Source: Emydura subglobosa (taxonomy: Eukaryota; Chordata; Testudines; Chelidae). From it: a stretch of 64,000 nt of DNA. The DNA is taken from positions 19,470,689 through 19,534,688 of the forward strand of contig ML679956.1 in assembly GCA_007922225.1 (NCBI GenBank), written 5' to 3'. The notes beneath the pieces are model-generated. The model was not told the origin of the DNA, did no database searches, and was given only the letters and a program-made list of their open reading frames with translations. Position 1 is the stretch's first letter. The number at the start of each line of letters is the position of its first letter. Made by a program: the position numbers and the translations under genes. Of this stretch, positions 47,804-60,111 are shown one piece after another.

Positions 47804-48570
47804 TGATGGGGTGTACAGGATCCTTTGAAGCCCCTGTGGGAGGCTTTATGGTCCTACCACACCATACCCCAGAAAAGAAGCAGTGAAGGTGGGTCCTCCA
47901 GGCCTGCCTAGAGAGGCTGTAAGGCAGCAGCCAATCAGAGCACAGGAGGCCCAGTTAAAAGGAGCTGCAGGAGGTGAGCAGCTCAGTTGTTGGTTGGGTT
48001 CAGAGGAGCAAGAAAGGTGTTTCTAGCTAGTTGCTGGAGCTCAAGGGAGGAAAAGAGGGTTCCGGTGACATTGGCATTCTGTGAGGAAGAACTTCAGCCC
48101 TGAGGTAAAGGTGAAGGGGAAAGGACTACATAGGAAGTGGCCCAGGGAACAGCAGCAGCAGTAACAACTATTACAGGTGCAAGGGTTGGTACCTGGAGTA
48201 ATGGACAGGCCCAAAACCCCCACTGGCAGGGTGGCCTAACCCCTGAGAAGGGGATAATGCTTTTTCAGAGACCCAAGTGAAGGGCAGGACTTAGAGTGTC
48301 CAGGGAGAAAACCCTGGGGACACTGCTCTATACCATGGCAGGCATGGACTTAAAGCTAGATCAGAAGGGGCTGAGGACTGAGCCCAAGACAGGGCTAAAG
48401 ACATTAAGGAGAGCATAAGGTCAGGCTCTGTTGGGCCTTTTACCCCAGAAGAGGTTTTTGTCTATTCATGCATTGAACTACGTGTGACTTAACCAGAGGA
48501 CTGAGCCTCTGAAGAGTGCAGGTTCACACCCTGCCGACAGGAGGCCATCACGAGAAGTGAGTGCACTCCC
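47804..48570 (+). mobile_element. LTR-like segment, family L, copy 2
   Basis: This begins TGATGGGGTGTACAGGATCC. A TATA-like TTAAAAGG (47955-47962) is followed by 'agctgcaggaggtgagcagc', then 'tcagttg', the same TATA-plus-AG-CTCAG layout as at 46385. It continues with a G-rich non-coding body to about 48570 ('aggccatcacgagaagtgag'). No target duplication or genes were found. It may be Gypsy- or ERV-type; family not named. Confidence 0.55.
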
Positions 48571-48966
48571 TCCCAATCATAAACTCAAAAAAATACTTTT
48601 GAGCTCTTAAAATGTACTTAAAAATTCACTGAAGACTTTAGCATAGAGACTGCCATAATAAATATGAATTTAAAAAAATCTTGTACCCAGAAATGTAAAG
48701 TCAGAATTTACAGCAATTGGTTTAGACACCATCAGCCCAAAGCTATGTGGTGATTGAAAGTTTTGGTGACTTGTGTTTTTTAATTACCTCTCCTATGACT
48801 ATTCCTGTTCAGGAAGACAAAGTGTAGATCTGTCCAGGTATTTACTGTACTGAAAAATCAAATTTTTTCCCCCTTTGGGTTTTTTCCCCTTTGGGCTTTG
48901 TTCTTTTAGATGAGCTGAAATGAGTTTTAATAAGACCTTGATTCAACTTTCCTGAAAGTAAATAAG
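48571..48966. other. No recognised feature
   Basis: AT-rich DNA. Nothing recognised. Confidence 0.6.
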
Positions 48967-49030
48967 GTAGAATTTTCAAAAGTGCCTTAGTGACTTAGGC
49001 ATGAGAGTCCCATTGGCTGTCACTTAGGTG
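48967..49030. repeat. Foldback repeat, family B (fragment)
   Basis: 'gaattttcaaaagtgcctta' leads into 'gtgacttaggcatgagagtc' and 'cccattggctgtcacttagg'. The same vocabulary occurs at 49683-49792 (strong) and 50120-50262 (weak). It is an inverted-repeat element fragment. Confidence 0.6.
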
Positions 49031-49112
49031 TTTTTTGTAAATATCACTCTGTGTGTGTAAAGTAGCCACTTTGCAGGGTGCATGTTGGCTCGAACTCGAG
49101 AAGTACTGTATC

Positions 49113-49131
49113 TTTTTTTTTTTTTTTTTTT
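49113..49131 (-). repeat. Poly-T run (19 T)
   Basis: Homopolymer of 19 T. It could be a poly-A tail on the minus strand, but no attached retrogene is recognised. Confidence 0.95.
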
Positions 49132-49500
49132 AATTTTTGGAGTCTGCTTTAGCATCCCTCAGGCCTGGACTGTTTTCCCATTTAAATTCTATTAGAAGAC
49201 CTGAATCTGAAAAAAAAATCAGAGTTAAACATTTTCTGAAGTATTTGCAAGTGAAAATATATGCGCCAATACATATATCACTGTTGAGGTGTAAAGAGGG
49301 GAAAGGCAACAGTCTAAAGGGAGGGAAACTACTCTTAATCCCCTCTTGGAAGGTTTCCAGAATGCAGTTTCTAACCCATATTGACAGCAGCGTGACCATC
49401 TATGACAAGTTGCTATGAGAGTGGCTGCTCCCTGGAGTAAGGGAGGTAGATGAGAAGAGGCTCACACTTAAAGGGAAAAAGATAAATTTTAAATATTATG
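49132..49500. other. No recognised feature
   Basis: Overlapping frames on both strands (49130-49399 minus, 49137-49418 plus) cancel each other as evidence. Neither shows a known domain. Confidence 0.55.
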
Positions 49501-49560
49501 TCTGAAATCCTGGCCCTGTTGAAGTTATTGGTAAAACTCCCATTGAGTCAATGGGTCCAC
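49501..49560. repeat. Short foldback repeat
   Basis: 'gaaatcctggccctgttgaa' is followed by 'actcccattgagtcaatggg'. The AACTCCCATTGAGTCAATGGG core is palindromic around GACT-type text, and similar short text recurs at 8655-8690 and 58995-59015. Confidence 0.5.
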
Positions 49561-49682
49561 AATTCCACTCTAAACATTTAAGAAATGCATGTCTGGATCA
49601 TGAAACCCTTGTGCTGAGTAACATTTCTGTGGCTTGTTCCATTGAAACAGCATGTGTAAGGGTTATAGAATTGGGTCCTAAA

Positions 49683-49792
49683 AATGTCAGGGGAAACTTT
49701 CAAAGGCACAAAAGGAAGTTAGATGCTAAACTCCTATTGAGTTTCAATGGGATTTGGGTGCTTAACTGCCATTAGTGCCTTTGAAAATCTCC
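49683..49792. mobile_element. Foldback MITE-like repeat, family B
   Basis: The outer arms 'tttcaaaggcacaaa' and 'agtgcctttgaaaat' are inverted complements, and the inner arms AACTCCTATTGAG and TCAATGGGATTTGG continue the pairing around a centre near 49742. It is 110 bp long and non-coding. It interrupts a meaningless 74-codon frame. Confidence 0.75.
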
Positions 49793-50119
49793 CCTACTTT
49801 CTCCTCTCCTTCTGATGGGTCCATTTTCACTCTGGAAAATGCTAGCCCACTGATATCAGAGTTACTTACTGAGTGAATGTCAGCATGGCTTTGCAAAACC
49901 AAACAAAACCCAAATCATGTTGGATAACTCTGATTCTGTTCTTCAAAGGAGTAATAAGGAGAAGGGATGAAAGGAAAGCTGGAGTCGTGATTTAAATGTT
50001 TGATAAAGTATCCTAGGGTTGTGATCTTGATCATGGCAGATGCTCTGGGGCTTAGGCATCTGTATGCCAGGTATGAGGCTGCAGTGTGCATGTCCAGAGG
50101 CAGAAATATAGCCACCTAG

Positions 50120-50262
50120 GGAACTTTTACTGCAAAACTGTAGGTGCCAAGCAAGTTTAGATACCTACAGGTTTTGAGGGAGGGTGAGTGAGGGCTTTGT
50201 GAATCCCATTGAGTCTGATTCTGGGAATTAGGCATCTAAATCCTTTTGGAATCCGGCCCTTT
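50120..50262. repeat. Foldback repeat, family B, diverged
   Basis: 'gatacctacaggttttgagg' on the left, then 'tttgtgaatcccattgagtc' and 'attaggcatctaaatccttt' on the right, resemble the family B vocabulary, with weaker pairing. Confidence 0.4.
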
Positions 50263-51999
50263 TTCTTCAGCTGTGGAGAAGAGAGAAACAACTGAACATT
50301 TAGGGGCTGAAGAAGGTGGGAAGCTCTGCCTGTTTTCCTGAGTCCAGGAGGTCTTCCAGGGAAAGGATGAGCAAGTATGGGGTATTGCAGTTAGGCAGTT
50401 TTTCTTCTAAATGATCTGTACTTTCTCTTGTGCTTCGTATGCTTAAGTAAAAGAGCTAGTGTGTTAGACTTTCGGGCAAAGTGTGTTGGGTATGTTTCAT
50501 GCATCTCAGCTACTGTGTGCCTCTGGAGAGAGATACACTATAACCCAGAAGCTTCTGGGAGAAAGTGTTTAAATATGGGGGAGTCTGAAGGGCCAGCAAT
50601 GCTCCCTGGCACTAGGTAGCTGGACAGTGGGTGCAAACTATCAGAATAGGGAGCAGGACATAAGATTTGTGCACCAAGAGTGTCTAGGTACCCCACATTG
50701 GGACAGTGACTGGATTCTGTTCAAGACCTGGAGCCACTAAAACACTGAGAGATCCAGGGACCAGGAGGGCTGGATACCTCTCTCAGCAGTCTGATGGGTG
50801 GTTAGAAGGGGGTGCCTGACTAGATCTGTGACAAATGGCATTGTTAAGTCTCTTGTGTCCTAACACTTTAACACCTGCAGTAGCTGTTGCTTTTCCATTG
50901 CAGAAGAGTGGCTTTGTGTTGAGACCCCAGATCTAAACATCAAAGCTTGTCATAAATATGTCCCCAAATAAAATATTTGGCATGTGTAAAGTCTCTCACA
51001 CATGCATTTATATACTGACCAATAAAAAAAAGAACATGATAGTAGTGTGTGAGCAATTGCAGTAGATGTCATGTTTAATTTCTGTATATAGCAATATAAT
51101 CTTTATTGGTATTGTTACAGTGAGTGCAAGATGACTTATCAATTGAACAGTAAGTGCTGCGATATTAACTTTAAAGGTTTAATAGTCAGCTGTAAATATG
51201 ATCCATTGCCTTTCTTGGGGTGAATAAAAATAGGCTAGGGCTGTGTGTAATAGACATTCAATTTTAATTTAGTTCTGTACTGAATAGTACTGAGGATTGA
51301 TATTTGGAAACTGAGCCAGCTGAAATCCACCCCAGGCCAACAGTAACGAAAACTCCTTGCCACCTCAAGCATGATCTTGGGTATATACAAGAAGAGTTGA
51401 TGATGGTGTGGATCAAGCTGTTAATGGAGATGTGTCCACAACACGCAGCCCCCTAGAATGTTGTACTAATTGGCCCCATGGGTGGCTGTTGTAGCAAGTA
51501 GATCAAAGATTGAGCTTTCCTGGAGAGCAAACTATCCTTTCATCCTCCAAGTTGGTGCATTCTGGTCAGTATTTAGGGATGGTATTGAAGTGATTGGGGG
51601 AAGCTTGTGGATCAACAGAGCATGCCAGTTTTGAGTTGCGACTCGAACAACTTTCATATACATTAACAATTGATTAGATCAATAATGCAAGCTGGTGTGT
51701 GTCTCCTGAAGTCAGTTCAGGGGCTTCACAGCTCAGCACCCCACAGTACTGAATCCTAGATTTGCTTTTATTAAGTAAACAAACATGGGTAGGCATAAAA
51801 ACCTCCTCATCTTGCTGTATGAAGATGCTGCTGTAAATCATAATCAATTTGTTTTGAAGGGAGAATAAAAGGGAGAAAGGAGACATCTCCTTTTTCAGTA
51901 TTTTGATCTCATGCAAAAAAATCACTTCAAATGTTACTTCATTGTGCAAATGTAATCTCCTATTCCAATTCTTTCTCTGGAAGAAACAAACAATAATTT
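50263..51999. other. No recognised feature
   Basis: Mixed DNA. Frames 50428-50619 and 51674-51949 have no domain. Some GC-richer text near 50580-50830 may be an old repeat. Confidence 0.5.
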
Positions 52000-53980
52000 T
52001 TTTGTTTTAAAAATAAAATGAAGCCTCCAATTGCGCAACAGAATGTGATGGCTTTTAGGAATCTACAGCCATGACATTAAATGTAATGTAATTACATAGT
52101 TCCTCCTTTATATATATATATTTTTTTTTTTAAAAAAAAAAACCATTTGTACTAAACTGCTAGAAATGAAATGAAATTACTCTGAATTAAAAGCACAATT
52201 TTTGCGTGTGGAAGGAAGGGGGAAAAGTCTTTGTAAGAAAATAGTGCTAGTCATACGGCCATTCCTAAGTGCAGGAGGCTCCCTGCTGCTGTATGTGCTT
52301 ACTGTCAATATTCATCCACGTTGCAATTTCCATTTCAATTCCAAATCTCAGAATTGCTGTGCACTTGTATAATACACTGCTGGCTCTAAATCATGCTGCC
52401 TACTGATGTTTAGCAACCTGAATGAAATTGTTTGATGTAATTGACTGGCACACTTTTATATATATAAAAATAAGCCTGCTCAGCAACGACTAAATTTTGA
52501 TTTTAGTCATATAAAAACAGATGTTTCTTGTTCATATTTTGAAAATCAATGCGATTCCATCATCTTCCTGAGCAACACTATCTGCAGATGCCAAAGGGTG
52601 CGACCTTAAAAGCTGTAGTTTTAAAACTGAATTCTAATTCCTCCTTCCTTTTTTAAACCCTATCTTGTCCTTTTCCGATAGACCTTCTTCTCGCCTGATC
52701 AACAATCTGCTGCAGGTAGTAAGGGATAAAGCATCAACTCCCCTGAGGAATTAGAATAGTTTTTGCATTCAGTTGAATAATTATAAGTAGTAATGGAACC
52801 TATTTAAGTGAAATACGTTGTTTGTATTCTCTTTTGGTATTAAACCATAGTGCTGCTTTTCTTAATTTTAAACCTACTGTAATTCAAGTTGGGGGTTTAA
52901 TCAAAGCAAAACACAGCCAATTAGGCTTTAAATCAGTTAGTGAGCAAGACACTGGATATTTAACCTATGTGGCTTTCTGTTATACAGCTCTCATCTAGGG
53001 AGACCTTGGCTCTCAATTCGATTGAGTTCCTTTATAATCCCCACTCCTTTACAGAATGCATTGTGCTATACTATGAGATTTCTCTACTCCAATAAGAAAT
53101 TGGTTGTCAGTGTTCTAACAGCCTCAGGAAGAATCAGATATTCTAGCTTCTGGAACAATCTCTGAAACATCTCACTAGCGTGCAACCCTAAAGCAATGAA
53201 TCACTTTGTCATTGACTACCATTGCAGAGACCAGTAAAGCCACATTCTGGTATTCTGCTACCATTCTGCCATTGTGACGTTTGTAGGTGCAACATAATGT
53301 GTCTAGTTCTGTGACAAATCCACACCAAAACATCACAATGAAATAGCCAGATGTTGCACTGTGACTTTTTTTCCCCATGGCTCTCTGCAATTCCACTAGA
53401 GCTGCCATACTACTTCCAGGCTGCCAGAAGCCAATCCATGTGTGGGGAGAGAATGTTACCAGTAGCTTAAAAGGTTTGGATTCAGTTTGGGGAAGGGGAT
53501 GATATTTGAGTTTCTTGTGGCTACTAGCCCATTAATAACTTTTTTCTGTTAAAGAATGATAGGTGAACAAGGGGGAATGGGGAAATTATGAAACAAAAGC
53601 AATGGTTTGCTTCCCTTTGTGAGTTGTCAAAAAAGAAAATGTCCGTATCAATACTTGATGAGGAAAATAGCACTCAAAATTCAGTTGTATATTTCTGTGA
53701 CTCTAAACAAGCAGTAATAGAGAGAAACAACTATTTCCTGGTGTAAGGGATGACGGATACTGTGCTTGGGCTATTGCAAAAGGGCCTTGAATGAAAACTC
53801 CGAAAGGAGTAGATAGAATTAAAACTGAGGAAATGTATGCTGAAAATTGAAAGGGTAAGATCTGGTATGACTGATGTGGATACTTGTCGACTTTCACATT
53901 AAAATAAATGCAGATTAAAATAAATATTAGCATTTCTCAGAAAGCCAAACCTCACTTGGACTTAAAACCAAGCAGTAGCC
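52000..53980. other. Repeat-poor stretch, possible conserved non-coding DNA
   Basis: Apart from simple AT and A/T runs (52110-52142, 52459-52468), I recognise no transposon here, and sequence complexity is even, for example 52255-52560. Such repeat-poor intervals in a transposon-rich window sometimes hold conserved non-coding elements, but nothing in one sequence can prove that. There are no exons with clear splice sites. Confidence 0.35.
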
Positions 53981-53984
53981 CTGT

Positions 53985-54300
53985 GTTACTCTTCAAGTGG
54001 ACCTTGGCTGAGATAAATGGGATGTCTCATTCTTTGCTTTCCAAGAGATCCAAAAGGTGATGTCAAGTAATCACTCAGTGGCCTTGAGGGCACTCTTGGG
54101 GATCTTACTTTCTAACCTGTGCTGTTCAACAAACATGTCAAGCTGCTGGAGACATTTCTGAGCCTGATGCCATCACTATGGAGATTATACACAGCTTTAC
54201 CTCTCCTTATCACCAAACCTAGAAAGTGCAGTCTCTGTGGCTACAAGCACAAAATTCCATTTAATGTTAATGCAATAACTAAATAAGCACTGCATTTATC
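53985..54300 (+). mobile_element. L3-like LINE reverse-transcriptase relic (short)
   Basis: A small plus-strand RT fragment. HHYGDYTQLYLSLSPN (54171-54218) matches the HQYADDTQLYLSL block of L3/CR1-like LINEs, with catalytic A changed to G and the second D to Y. Upstream text (about 54075-54150) gives a decayed GS.L.P.LFNIYM.PL region. It belongs to the same clade as 20155-21085. Confidence 0.7.
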
Positions 54301-55189
54301 AAAATGGAGAATACAGCTGAAGTTTTTGCAGTATGAGACAGGTAGTGTATTTGGGGCTCAAAAGGAAATTAGAACAATTGGTTGATTCATATATCCACTA
54401 TTAACTACTGTGCAGTAGATCAAGAACTTATGGATGCTGGAAGCAAACGATCTATGTTTCAGTTTGACACATGAAGATATTGACTAAAAATGTTAAATTG
54501 CGGTATCTTCAAGCCAGCTGATTACCTAAAAGCCTCACAGAACATACTTTATATCCAATTCTAATACAACCAAAACTATTTAATACAGCTTGCTCACCAT
54601 GTGTTCCTTTACATCCTCAATCCTCTTCTAAATAATATGAATAGGGTCTATAAATCTTTGACTACTTGTCACACTTAGGATGTAGTGCTCAAGGCAGCCC
54701 CAATTGTTTGTGGGTACGAATTGCATCACTTTAAATTTTACCCACAGTCCTTGCACCCTCAACTTAATTATGGGCAACAGTCCCTGAAACTTGGGATGAT
54801 ATCTGATCTGTACCTCCAGCCAAGTTCTTATCTAAATGATAAGACTTAAGCCTTCAGTTAACTGCAAGTGCAAAAAAGGCAATTTTTGCAAGAGGAAAAT
54901 GATCCTGTCAGAAAGGCAGGCCTGGCTGTGACCAGCAGAACTGGGGCTCACAGTACTCCATTAATTGCTTCTTCCTTTTTAAAAAGTTTGGAAGTAAGTT
55001 TATTGTTTCTGAAAATTGCAGGTTTGCTGTTCCAGCAAGCAGATGTCTTTATATTCATTGACTGGGTTCACAAAGGCTTTATGCCCAACCATCGCTTCTT
55101 TTTCTTTCACTCTTCTACTGTGATGCAATATGGTTTATTAGGTGTTGGGCACTGTAAGTTATCTTCTTAGGATCTACAGTGTCAAAAAA
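54301..55189. other. No recognised feature
   Basis: AT-rich DNA with a 100-codon frame at 54868-55170 that has no domain. May include further decay of the LINE on its left. Confidence 0.5.
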
Positions 55190-55422
55190 AGGAGTGGGGA
55201 GCTAACTCCATTAACGCAGGGTAGCTAACCCATGTTAACTGTCTTAAGTCAAAATGGCAATGAAGACATGGTGATTGGGCTTTTAAGTCTGGTTAGGAGA
55301 TTGAATTTAAATCTGTAGAAGGGCTTGAGGTTGGAACTCAACCCTCATTAGCCATTTCGGATAAGCAACTTAACTAGCCTGAATTAAGAACACACTTTTT
55401 GCAGTATAGACATACCTTCAGC
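55190..55422. mobile_element. Harbinger-like MITE (right end clear)
   Basis: It ends with GCAGTATAGACATACC (55403-55418), the inverted form of the GGTATGTCTACACTGC type. The interior has 'gctaactccattaacgcagg' and 'gctaacccatgttaac'. The left end was not found, so the start is approximate. Confidence 0.5.
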
Positions 55423-55734
55423 CTTACTCTGGTTTCATGCAAAATTGGTGTTCTACAAAATAACATGATTTTTGTGCAGGAAGATCAGGAAACCATTTTT
55501 TGCAGCTGGTACAGGTGGTCAATTGGTTTCGAGTGCGTGATCCCACAGGAAAATGGTACTATCCACACAAGAGACTGTAACACAACAGAAAGCTATGCCA
55601 GTCAATAGTTTGACGGGGGGTGTGGAAAAAGGAGTAAGAATTAAAAATCAGCACCTAACCAGCAGTGACCAAAAAGGAAATGAACATTTTGTTTTGCAAA
55701 ATAAAATAGATCCCTGAGCCTGAAACAAAGTCTA

Positions 55735-55950
55735 AGGCCATGTCAAAACTAGAAAGTTGCATCATTGTAACTATAGTGGTATCATTAAAGCAACACAAGC
55801 CTCTAGTTTGGATGCAGTTGTAGGAGTACAGCTATTCCTATATGGGAAAGGGAATAACCACACAGCTTTAAAGCACTATATGGATTTTAAAAAAACAACA
55901 AAAAATCCCCTACATCCCCAGTTAACATTCCTGCTAAATTTTCTTTGTAC
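55735..55950. mobile_element. Harbinger-like MITE (left end only)
   Basis: The left end is GGCCATGTCAAAACTAG, preceded by TAA (55733-55735), a possible target triplet. The interior continues 'aaagttgcatcattgtaact'. The right end is not found and the extent is uncertain. The 83-codon frame at 55757-56008 lies inside and is not a gene. Confidence 0.45.
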
Positions 55951-56439
55951 AGAGCAGGCTACAAACTGCATTACTACATTTTTGTCCTTGGGGTGGTGTG
56001 TGTACTGAACTACCTTGTGCTGTGTTGCTCCAGTTGTATACAAGCACTGAGAAGAAGAGTAGCATGGTCACCTTTGAACTTCTAGAGTAAAGTGAAAAAT
56101 TTGTAACACTTTAATTAAACAACTAAATAAATAACATGAAATCAAGTGCATGCCAGATACTATCCATGTACTCACCATGTAGTAAGGTTCATATTTACTG
56201 AACATTATATATTTGTTATGCTGGAAATTTCTCCTGTATGTTTCTCAGTTGACCAGTGACACTAAATTTTGTCTAAATTAACCTCTTTCTGTATCCCACA
56301 TCCAGCCCTGCTTTTCCTCCTTACCCCCCAACCCCAACCATCCCACGGTGTTCTCGGGAAGGAGTTGCATTGTACCTGTCGCGCTGGTTAGATTGGGGGA
56401 GGGGGGAGCATTTAACATATGGGTTAACGTCAGTATGTC
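55951..56439. other. No recognised feature
   Basis: Mixed DNA between two transposons. Contains G-runs near 56395-56407. Nothing recognised. Confidence 0.55.
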
Positions 56440-57420
56440 AATCATATTAATTCATGTGAGATATGCCATGTCAGGTACTGTAAGAAAGGTTATAATATGC
56501 TAACTAAGATGATAATACTTGCGTTCATGTGTGATAAGTGAAATGGAAGTTATAGATATATTTGATATATTTGTATTTCAAATGGTGCTGTCTAACGACT
56601 CAGACAGGATGGCTGCAGAACAATAGCCTGCTTTATGGCTCATTAAGATATCTGCAGGTGCAAGGGGCTCAGGGGGAGAAGCTGGAGATACACCTGATGA
56701 GGCACTAGGACTTGCCCATGTTACTCTGGACTACAATTTAGTTCCTGTAAAACTCTACAAACCTCATGGCCATGGCCAGGGCCAGAGGGTATATAAGGCA
56801 GAGGAATCCATTGGGAATCCATTTTGTCTTCAGTCACCAGTCTTCAGCCAGGACTCGGCTTCAGATACCAGCTTACCTCTGGATCAGCTCATATACAACT
56901 GAACTGAAGCTGTGAAACAAAGGACTGAGACCCACCCAGAGATGGGGTGCACACCAGAGGAACTATACAAGCCTGCAACTCCACAATTCTTCTAGAAACC
57001 TGATGTATATGGACTTTTAATCATTTGTGTGTATCTGATTGCTCTAATCCTTTAACATTTTTCTTGTGGTTTCTTTCTTTTTACAATAAACCTTTAGTTT
57101 TAGTTACTAAAGGATTGGCTGGCAGTGTGGTATTTTGGGTAAGATCCAAACTTATATTGAACTGGTACTGTGGCTGACCCCTTGGGATCAGAGGGAACCT
57201 ATTTAGTAAAGAGCATAGAGTTTAAATAAGTCTCTTTACTGGACCTAGTGCTGATTTGGGAGCCAGAAGCTGAAATGCAGTAAAGGGGGCTGTGTGTATT
57301 TGTGTACTGGCTTCTGTGGGGATTCAGAAGCGCAGTTTGTGGCTGGTTGGGAAGCCTGACTTCAGTGTCACCCACCAGTACTGGGAGAATCTGTTCTCCT
57401 TTTAGAGCCTGCCCTGACCT
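56440..57420 (+). mobile_element. LTR of an endogenous retrovirus type
   Basis: A TATA box (TATATAAGG, 56790-56798) is followed about 290 bp later by an AATAAA signal (57085-57090) with a T-rich lead and a G/T-rich downstream part, then U5-like DNA. This is the standard plus-strand LTR layout and resembles the LTR at 24516-25561. Both ends are approximate; I could not find a target duplication. No retroviral genes adjoin, so it is probably solo. Confidence 0.65.
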
Positions 57421-57790
57421 TGGCATTTTCAGGGGGCTACCCTGGGCATGGGACGGGTCACAGTAGCCTGGAGTGGAGAGAAGCACACAGACTGGGCACT
57501 CCTGTCCCAGCAGTGGTGGCGGCGACAGCACAGGCTCCCTTGCCGTAGGTCCCTGCCAGGCCAGACAAGGAGAACAGCTGGCTTGTGTTCCTCCCCACCT
57601 CCCCTCCTGAAATCCTTACCACTTCCTTCCAGTCCCCTGTACCAAGAGGAGCTGCCATGGCTTTTGGCAGGCATAGTGGGATCCAGGTGTCAACCATGAT
57701 CACATGCAGTAGGTAGCACATTTCTGCATGGCTGGGTGTGCATAGCTTAAAGGGGACATTGCCCCAACTGCCAGTGTTATACTAGTACAA
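57421..57790. other. GC-rich block, unclassified
   Basis: GC-rich DNA with frames on both strands (57429-57674 and 57458-57721 minus, 57448-57699 plus) that overlap completely. The mutual overlap and lack of motifs argue for composition, not coding. It may be part of the LTR next to it or a separate GC-rich repeat. Confidence 0.4.
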
Positions 57791-60060
57791 ATTTTCAAGG
57801 GTAGACCAGGCTGTGGAAATGTCACCTGTAATAGCAGGAGAGAGAAAGCAGGAGAATAGAACTGGATCCTAAATTAAAAGGCTGATCCTGCACTCTTGCT
57901 CATGTGAGTAATCCTCTTTCAGTAGGGCTATTCATGTCAGAAAATGCTGTAGAGCTGACCCCAAAATGAGTAAGAAAGACACAAGTTGCACAAGTTTTAT
58001 TTTCTGGGTATAGTACGTTGGAGATAAACTCCCCATAGTGAAAGCAACTAGATGACTTGAAACTGAAAAGTGGAACAGAATGTGGATTACTGTATTACCG
58101 ACACTAATAGGAACTTACTTTGGATACCAGTATTGTACGAAAGAACTAGTCAATGAGAGTATTTAATGATTCCGCAGTTATGCTATATTGCTTGTTGTTC
58201 TTGGCCATTTACAGACAGTCCTTCTCTGAAAGAAAGTGACTGCAGCATATAGTGGAGGGTGATGGTGGCAACAACCATAAGCACCCATGTACTGTATATT
58301 TATAATTTTGATCTTGTACACTATCTGCATGGAGACTCTCCCTCTTAAGTTCACATTCTCTTTACTCTAGACTTATTCACATTGAATGTTCTGACCATTT
58401 TATACAAATGGATACAAATGACTGGTACATCAGAAGACTACCAGAGTAACTCAGAAATTGAAGTAGCTTAGTTTCTTTATCCATTTCTTCACTTATTTCA
58501 ATTCTAAAAATAGAATAGTACCAGTGTGTAGTGTTCCTTGCACCTTGTACTCTGCTTGATATTATGTCTGACAGAAACAGCATCAGATTTAACTAATAAA
58601 TATATTTTAATTAAATGGTGTCTGGATTTGCTGGTCCAAATTATCTTCTGGCATAACTCCAATGAACCAAACCATAGAATTCCATGTACTGTGTTTTGGG
58701 TCATTGTAACAGAAAGTCAAATGGGAACCTGTATGGACTGTAAGCAGTCAATCCATCTGGTAAGCCAGAAAGGAGATCGTCCTTTGATCGAAGAGATGTA
58801 TTCAATCTTCCTTAGCTAGAAGTTGCTTTTTGGAAACATTATTTCTGCTTCTTTCATATGTTGCACACCAGCATTTCTGCTGGAGAATGTTGAAGTCTTG
58901 TGACATGCATTAGTTCCTGATAAGGAGACAAGAGAACTTGAGTCAATTTCTGCAAACACACAAGTTCTTACTCATTCATGTGAATAGTTCCAGTGAAATC
59001 AGTGGGATTACGGACCTGTATAAAGTTTAAACTAGTGCATGTTTGCAGTATTGGACCATGGAATTTATTTTGACCTATTTAAATCATATGGCTATTTTGG
59101 CTACAAGCTGAAAATGTAAGAATATCCAAACAAAATGTTTTGGACATAGAAGAATAGCTGAATTCCTGAAGATACGTACTTGGGACAAAGAGAAAAACAA
59201 AAAATTATTTGGACGGGTGTTAAGGAAAGAATTTTGATGACAAAGAATTAAAAAATAAATGCAGTCACTTTTTCCAAAGTGGCAATATGTTACTATATTT
59301 ATATAGTATTAATCTTCTTTTATGATCAGGATAGCATTATTCCTGTTAAACTGAAGTAGCTAAGCTGAGAGGACACGGGAAAGACTGACTATAGGAAAAA
59401 TAATTTCCAAGATGTCCGATACTAAGGATCACCCATCTACTGACATTTTGCAGATCAATCAACACCTGGTGTACAGAGGAAAATCACTCAAGGATCTTTC
59501 TGTCCAAGATTTCATTTTATGAAAACATGATTTATAGGGGAAAAAAACAACCTATACTCTCTAAACTGATATTTAACTTCTCTTTTCCCAAATGCTGAGA
59601 TTAAAAAATAGGTCAAGAAGTGCATTTAAATAGCTTATTCCACAGTGTGGTTTAAATGAGTGCCAGTGACAAGTGTATGATGTGCCGAGCATTTTGGGTT
59701 TTCCTTTTATAGCGTATTGGTTAAATTTAGAATTGTTCAAAGTAGCTGTTTATACACAAACCTCCAGGCAAATTCTCAGATCTTTCAGTCAGCTCTTTCT
59801 CTCTCTCTCCTTCTTCTTTTTTTTTTTTTTAACACTTACACACCGTCATGCCTTTGTCTTCATAAGCAATATGTTTTAAACTAACAAGCAATTATTGTAA
59901 TGAGCTTTAGTTTGGCTTCTACAATGGAGCCTTGAAATAAGGAGCTGCCATTTGAACTAAGAATTTGAACTGGACCTTTAGCTCATAGGTCAGAGTTCTC
60001 ATTTACTATGAACCTGAGTATCTAGCTTTTAGCTTTGTTGAGGACACTCTCCTCTACAGT
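57791..60060. other. No recognised feature apart from simple repeats
   Basis: AT-rich DNA. A CT-rich pyrimidine tract with a T-run lies at 59791-59830. Short text near 58980-59015 resembles small repeats elsewhere. Open frames have no domains. Confidence 0.55.
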
Positions 60061-60064
60061 TTTT

Positions 60065-60110
60065 TTAATTGAGCGCTCAAATATAATTGAGTGCTCAAAT
60101 TGAGTGCAAA
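60065..60110. repeat. Short tandem palindromic repeat
   Basis: TTGAGCGCTCAA (perfect palindrome), then TTGAGTGCTCAA, then a partial TTGAGTGCAAAA in head-to-tail order directly before the CR1 tail at 60112. Confidence 0.85.
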
Positions 60111-60111
60111 A

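Noticed and set aside
57429..57721. Three overlapping frames on both strands in a GC-rich block
   Set aside because: Mutual overlap on both strands is typical of GC-rich non-coding DNA; no motif.
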